Assembly (NCBI RefSeq): GCF_024347575.1
Contig: NZ_AP025504.1
Coordinates: 1,116,001 to 1,180,000 of the forward strand
Length of the DNA stretch: 64,000 nt
Origin: Vibrio pelagius
GTDB lineage: Bacteria > Pseudomonadota > Gammaproteobacteria > Enterobacterales > Vibrionaceae
Direction: 5' to 3'
Below the pieces are notes generated by a model. That model saw nothing but the letters and a program-made list of their open reading frames with translations, had not been told where the DNA came from and made no database searches. The position numbers and the translations under genes are program-made. Of the stretch, positions 60,434 to 64,000 are shown one piece after another (within the stretch, counting starts at the first letter, position 1; every line of letters starts with the position of its first letter).

Positions 60434-61327
60434 CTAATAAAGAGGGCTTCCCTCTTGTCGTAAACGATCTTTTAAATGATCCAAAAACAGTGTGGTCAGA
60501 GTGTGAGAGTAGTCGAGTTTCGGGTAGTAGGCATAAACCATCAGCTCATCCGCAGTGACGTCTGGTAGGATACGAACCAAGTTGCCCTGTTGAAGATCCT
60601 CTTTGATGATAGTGCTGTTCGTTAGCAAGATACCAATCCCCCGTTTTGCTGCATGGAAGAGCGCTTCTGGGTTGGTGGTCGCAAAGTTTCCTTTAAGGGT
60701 AATTCGTTTACCTGTCGCTAGCCTTACTTCTCGGTCTATGCGCTCCCCCCAAACTAACGAATTATGCCGTTCTAGTTCGCCAATGTCTTGTGGAGTGCCG
60801 TGCTTTTCTAAGTAGTTCGGCGCTGCATAGAAGCCGGCTTTGTGTTCAAACAGTGGGGATTTTTTAAACGCAAGTGAGTTGAGCTGTTCTAGCTCTCGGC
60901 TAATGACTAAATCTAGTCTGAGTTCCGGTACTTGGCCGGGAGTTGTGGTGATAAGTTGGACCTTGATATCCGGGTATTTCTCCAAAAAATCATCAAGATA
61001 TTGCACCAAAAACTTAGAACCCACTGCAATGGTGGCCCCGATTTTTAATAAACCTGCTGGGGTCTGGTTAACAGAGCGTGTCTCGTCAACGATGGACTGC
61101 CAGTTTTCTAATTGCGCTTTTGAGCGAGTATAAAACAGCGCTCCAGCTTCTGTCTGGCTAATAGAACGAGTAGTGCGTTTAAGGAGCTGAGTTCCGATAC
61201 GATCTTCTAACCAGTTAACGCGCTTGCTGATGGCGGAGCTGGTGGTGTTCAGTGAACGTGCCGCACCATTGAAGCTGCCTTCTTCAACCACTTTTATGTA
61301 ACTTTTAACGTTTAGTATCCAATCCAT
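60434..61327 (-). CDS. LysR-family regulator divergent from an MFS exporter
   Basis: A 297-residue LysR regulator. The helix-turn-helix is at residues 14-40 (VVEEGSFNGAARSLNTTSSA, then ISKRVNWLEDRIGTQLLKRT). The effector domain follows. It is divergent from an MFS transporter gene across 107 bases, where CCAAATTGG at 61354-61362 is a candidate T-N11-A-type operator core. The arrangement suggests that it controls the exporter in response to an unknown compound. Confidence 0.85.
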   Translation of the reverse strand: MDWILNVKSYIKVVEEGSFNGAARSLNTTSSAISKRVNWLEDRIGTQLLKRTTRSISQTEAGALFYTRSKAQLENWQSIVDETRSVNQTPAGLLKIGATIAVGSKFLVQYLDDFLEKYPDIKVQLITTTPGQVPELRLDLVISRELEQLNSLAFKKSPLFEHKAGFYAAPNYLEKHGTPQDIGELERHNSLVWGERIDREVRLATGKRITLKGNFATTNPEALFHAAKRGIGILLTNSTIIKEDLQQGNLVRILPDVTADELMVYAYYPKLDYSHTLTTLFLDHLKDRLRQEGSPLY

Positions 61328-61434
61328 ATTCGTTCCCAGTAAGACTTAATTTAATTCCAAATTGGCTAATTATCATCGCTCAGCTTTGAATGTAGACTCA
61401 TTATAGGGAAAAATTTAACTGAAAAGGAACGATA

Positions 61435-62643
61435 TTGAACGCATCTGATTTTAAAAAGACGCCACTGCTTCTTGCGATGATGATCATCGCTACTGGGCAA
61501 GTGGGTGTGAGTATCTACTTACCATCATTGCCACTCATTTCATCGGATCTGGATATTTCTCAGGTCGATGTTCAACTTCTTGTGACACTTTTTCTAGTGG
61601 GTTTTGGTACATCTCAGCTCTTTTACGGTCCTATGTCTGATGCGGTCGGTCGTCGGCCAATATTTTTGCTTGGTCAAGGTGTTTACCTGGCTGGTACGGT
61701 GATCTGTTTTTTCTTTTCAGATAGCGTTGCAGCGCTAGAATTTGGCCGTCTATTACAAGGCTTGGGTGCAGGTAGTGCCTCGGTATTGGGGCGCAGTGTG
61801 CTCAGAGACAGTTATGATGGCGGGCAACTGACCAAAGCGCTCTCATACATTTCACTGACGGCTTCCATTATTCCAATCATTGCACCTGTTTTTGGGGGCT
61901 GGATTGCATTTCATTTAGGTTGGGAATCGGTGTTTTTGTTTGTTTTGATGTATCTGTCTGCGATTTACACCTTGGGTTACTTTGTCCTGCCAGAAACCTT
62001 GCCTTATGGTAAGAGTCGCTTTGAATGGAAAAACGTGATTAAGAACTACGGAAGTTTGCTGTTAAATCGCCAAGTGGTTGGCAGTGCGAGTTATAACTGG
62101 GTGAGTTATCTTGCGAGCTTAGTAACGTTGTCTCTGTTCCCGTTTTTGATGCAAAAGCAACTTGGATTGAGTACAGCGGATTACGGCTCTCTGATGATCA
62201 TTCCTTCTGCTGGGTTGATGATGGGGAGCGTGCTATTGAATATCTTCAACAAGCGCTTCTCAACTTCTCAGCTGATGGCTGTAGCGATCACGATCATTTT
62301 TGCTGCTGGAACTTGGTTATTGATGAGTGAACTGACGATCTTTAATCTAGTGTGGGCATTTACTTGGTTGGCTATCGCACAAGGGATCTCTTTTCCACTA
62401 TCGATCAGTATGCTTCTTGAGCCCCACAAAAAACAAGCGGGTGCGGTATCTGCGCTCTCAGGCTCAATCCAGATGTGTTTGGCTGGGTTGTTAGGCGGGC
62501 ACTTGGTTGAAACTTGGGTCACGACTCATGTTCAACTCGGTTGGTTCTATTTGATCTCAGGCAGTGTAATGGGGCTAGTACTGTTTACCTCAAGTAAGCG
62601 TGGTGTCGAACAGAGTAGTCGTTCCAAGCAGTATGCATCGTAA
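61435..62643 (+). CDS. MFS drug-resistance transporter, Bcr/CflA-type
   Basis: A 402-residue major facilitator protein with twelve hydrophobic segments. Motif A (GPMSDAVGRRP) is in the loop between segments 2 and 3, near residue 63, and motif C (GAGSASVLGRSVLRD) is near 122. The start codon is TTG 61435, 6 bases after AAGGA. Such transporters export small drugs or metabolites with protons. The neighbouring LysR gene probably regulates it. Substrate unknown. Confidence 0.85.
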   Translation: MNASDFKKTPLLLAMMIIATGQVGVSIYLPSLPLISSDLDISQVDVQLLVTLFLVGFGTSQLFYGPMSDAVGRRPIFLLGQGVYLAGTVICFFFSDSVAALEFGRLLQGLGAGSASVLGRSVLRDSYDGGQLTKALSYISLTASIIPIIAPVFGGWIAFHLGWESVFLFVLMYLSAIYTLGYFVLPETLPYGKSRFEWKNVIKNYGSLLLNRQVVGSASYNWVSYLASLVTLSLFPFLMQKQLGLSTADYGSLMIIPSAGLMMGSVLLNIFNKRFSTSQLMAVAITIIFAAGTWLLMSELTIFNLVWAFTWLAIAQGISFPLSISMLLEPHKKQAGAVSALSGSIQMCLAGLLGGHLVETWVTTHVQLGWFYLISGSVMGLVLFTSSKRGVEQSSRSKQYAS

Positions 62644-62705
62644 TGATTGAGTTTAACGACGCTGTTTCTTACAATGTGCGGGTTCATTTAATAGGTAAAT
62701 AAATC

Positions 62706-63056
62706 ATGCAGCATAAAGAATTCGAAACATTGGTAAAGGCTATCTGTGATCTTGAGACGCTTCCTCAAGCTCTAGAGTTGCTAAAGAGCAGCGAAGAGAG
62801 TGAAGTGGCAGAAGCAGCAGCGTCATTAAGCGGTCAATTTGCGCTGGCTGAAGTTGAGAACGAAAAGCGTATTTACCATGTTACTCAACAAGAGAATGAG
62901 CAGGGTGAAGAGCAAGAGTTTGTTGAGCATGTAATGAATGAAGGCGACGATCTGATCAAATTCGCAGCGTGGTTCTTTGACTCAATGTTTGGTGTTAAGC
63001 AGAAAGAAACGTATCAAACGGCAGGTAAAACGTACCGTCAACCTAAACGCAGTTAA
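62706..63056 (+). CDS. Hypothetical protein, 116 residues, acidic
   Basis: A small, Glu-rich soluble protein (many E-x-x-E patterns from residue 24 to 76). No signal peptide. The C-terminal part FAAWFFDSMFGVKQKETYQT is hydrophobic-aromatic. It is the first of two small genes before the glutaredoxin. No family was recognised. Confidence 0.6.
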   Translation: MQHKEFETLVKAICDLETLPQALELLKSSEESEVAEAAASLSGQFALAEVENEKRIYHVTQQENEQGEEQEFVEHVMNEGDDLIKFAAWFFDSMFGVKQKETYQTAGKTYRQPKRS

Positions 63057-63137
63057 TCGAGACTATCTATACAGGTCTGATTTATAGGACCAAGTTGCGT
63101 TATAAGATAGATGTTTGATCTAAATAGCTTAAAAATG

Positions 63138-63163
63138 AAGCTCTACTTCGGTAGAGTTTTTTT
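63138..63163 (+). terminator. UUCG-capped terminator after the acidic small gene
   Basis: CTCTAC at 63141-63146 and GTAGAG at 63151-63156 flank a TTCG tetraloop and are followed by TTTTTTT. Confidence 0.85.
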
Positions 63164-63297
63164 GTAGATATAGATGAGCCTATTAATCACGATGGTGTAA
63201 ATAAATTACTAAAAAGTGTGATTTAAATCTTGTTTTTGGGTTGTTTAGGTGTAAAATTACCACATAAAGAAATTTTATTACATCTGTGGTGATTATT

Positions 63298-63432
63298 ATG
63301 AGTTACGAATTAGGCAATGTTTACGTGGGTCATATTGTGGCGAAAAACATGATGCACGAAGCGCTACATGGCAAACCAAAACAGAAGAAAATCTCATTCG
63401 TTAAACGAATGATGAAGAAAATGGCGAACTAG
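63298..63432 (+). CDS. Small basic protein, 44 residues
   Basis: A short frame from ATG 63298 to TAG 63430-63432. The protein reads MSYELGNVYVGHIVAKNMMH and ends in a very basic stretch (KQKKISFVKRMMKKMAN). A weak ribosome site (GGTGA) precedes it and a promoter-like TTGTTT-N16-TAAAAT is visible at about 63248-63275. A perfect 14-base stem terminator follows 21 bases after the stop. The combination of promoter-like element, frame and terminator suggests a real gene. Its function is unknown. Confidence 0.6.
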   Translation: MSYELGNVYVGHIVAKNMMHEALHGKPKQKKISFVKRMMKKMAN

Positions 63433-63453
63433 TCATTGATCTTAAAGGATTTT

Positions 63454-63488
63454 AAAAGGCCTTAAGCGAAATGCTTAAGGCCTTTTGC
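63454..63488 (+). terminator. Rho-independent terminator after the small basic protein
   Basis: AAAAGGCCTTAAGC at 63454-63467 pairs perfectly with GCTTAAGGCCTTTT at 63473-63486. Confidence 0.9.
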
Positions 63489-63582
63489 GTATTCAACATA
63501 GCATCAGTTTAAATGTCATCACTATTGATACGTCTCTTTGTGGATGGACACAAAATGCTAAACGCGATCTTTTGACTCGATG

Positions 63583-64000
63583 TTAGCCTGTAGATTGGTT
63601 AGAAAGATCAACCACATTGTTTGGAATGGCATCTAGCCCTTTCTCTTTCATCCAAGCTTCTAGGTTGTCAGCACCACCAATGTACTGACCGTCTAACCAG
63701 ATTTGAGGCACGGTAACGGGGGTTTTCTGTCCAATGTGCGCCTTCACTTCAGGGATCATCCGGTACAGTGCAGCACTCTCTTTTACAACGTCGTGGTACT
63801 GGTATTCGATACCTGCTTCATCCAGCATTTTCTTCGCTTTCACACAGAAAGGGCAGGTCGCTTTACCATAAACAATGTTGCCTTTCAGTGTATCACGCTC
63901 AGTCCACTCCTTGATCACAGACTGCACTAATACACCGCGATTGAGTGCTTCACCTTGGCTCACGACTTTACCTTCAACGATAAGTATTGGCGCATGCCAA
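63583..64000 (-). CDS. Glutaredoxin-domain protein, N-terminus probably beyond the window
   Basis: A glutaredoxin fold with the redox motif CPFC (ATCPFCVKAKKMLDEAGI), the cis-Pro TVPQIW and the glutathione-binding GGADNLEAW. A GTG at 63963 can serve as a start, with AAGG 8 bases upstream, giving 126 residues with a 26-residue leader. However the frame stays open to the window edge (WHAPILIVEGKVV before that GTG), and the leader NRGVLVQSVIKEWTERD looks like part of a longer domain. The true protein may therefore be a fusion, for example with another redox domain. The coordinates are given to the edge as partial. Confidence 0.72.
   Translation of the reverse strand, partial: WHAPILIVEGKVVSQGEALNRGVLVQSVIKEWTERDTLKGNIVYGKATCPFCVKAKKMLDEAGIEYQYHDVVKESAALYRMIPEVKAHIGQKTPVTVPQIWLDGQYIGGADNLEAWMKEKGLDAIPNNVVDLSNQSTG

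Noticed and set aside
1..64000. CRISPR array, tRNA or rRNA genes, prophage, complete insertion sequence
   Set aside because: No regularly spaced direct repeats, no tRNA-like cloverleaf and no transposase or phage structural gene were seen on either strand.

Overview
The window looks like part of a Vibrio chromosome, most likely the second chromosome. The basis is gene content and order: a heme-uptake cluster (tonB-exbB-exbD-hutB-hutC-hutD divergent from hutW-hutX-hutZ) next to a 153-residue TetR regulator of LuxT/SwrT type, with pyrC a few kb away. From memory this order matches the VCA09xx part of V. cholerae chromosome II. No tRNA, rRNA, CRISPR array, intact insertion sequence or prophage was seen. 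Genes are tightly packed on both strands and separated by many clear hairpin terminators.

Layout. 1-9.8 kb: an edge-truncated conserved gene, a palindromic MITE-like repeat (709-985), a second-copy tldD/tldE protease pair, an unrecognised HGTS-motif protein, then large-type isocitrate lyase (aceA), a divergent LysR regulator and malate synthase G (glcB), which together form a glyoxylate shunt. 9.9-26.6 kb: a taurine catabolic island with an aldehyde dehydrogenase, an IclR regulator, pta, a TauE/TauZ-type exporter, a CobS/CobT-like AAA+/VWA pair, xsc, an AT-rich interloper encoding an FRG-domain protein, tauXY (taurine dehydrogenase), a three-gene TRAP transporter and a tandem-Cache periplasmic protein. 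26.8-38.9 kb: housekeeping and small genes (M14 peptidase, pyrC, Pmp3/YqaE, a MOSC/reductase/ferredoxin fusion, nadE, a NadD-like enzyme, an acyltransferase, DUF1496, YfcZ, luxT). 39-47 kb: heme uptake and use. 47-64 kb: CheV, PpiC, a GH13 amylase, a chemoreceptor, YjiH, a DUF1275 protein, a GFA-domain protein, a CBM48 protein, an M23 endopeptidase, a GGDEF/EAL protein, a LysR/MFS pair, small unknown proteins and a glutaredoxin running off the right edge.

How the genes fit together. The TRAP transporter would import taurine. TauXY would oxidise it to sulfoacetaldehyde and ammonium. Xsc would cleave sulfoacetaldehyde with phosphate to acetyl phosphate and sulfite. The TauE-type permease would export sulfite, Pta would give acetyl-CoA, and the neighbouring isocitrate lyase and malate synthase would allow growth on that C2 unit. 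An identical 11-base motif lies upstream of both pta and xsc and may be the IclR operator. The most unusual part is the CobS/CobT-like pair transcribed divergently from xsc with no CobN chelatase subunit in the window; it may be a MoxR/VWA-type enzyme-maturation or metal-insertion pair devoted to this pathway. In the hut region a Fur-like site sits between tonB and hutW, and a second one lies in a long structured leader upstream of luxT.
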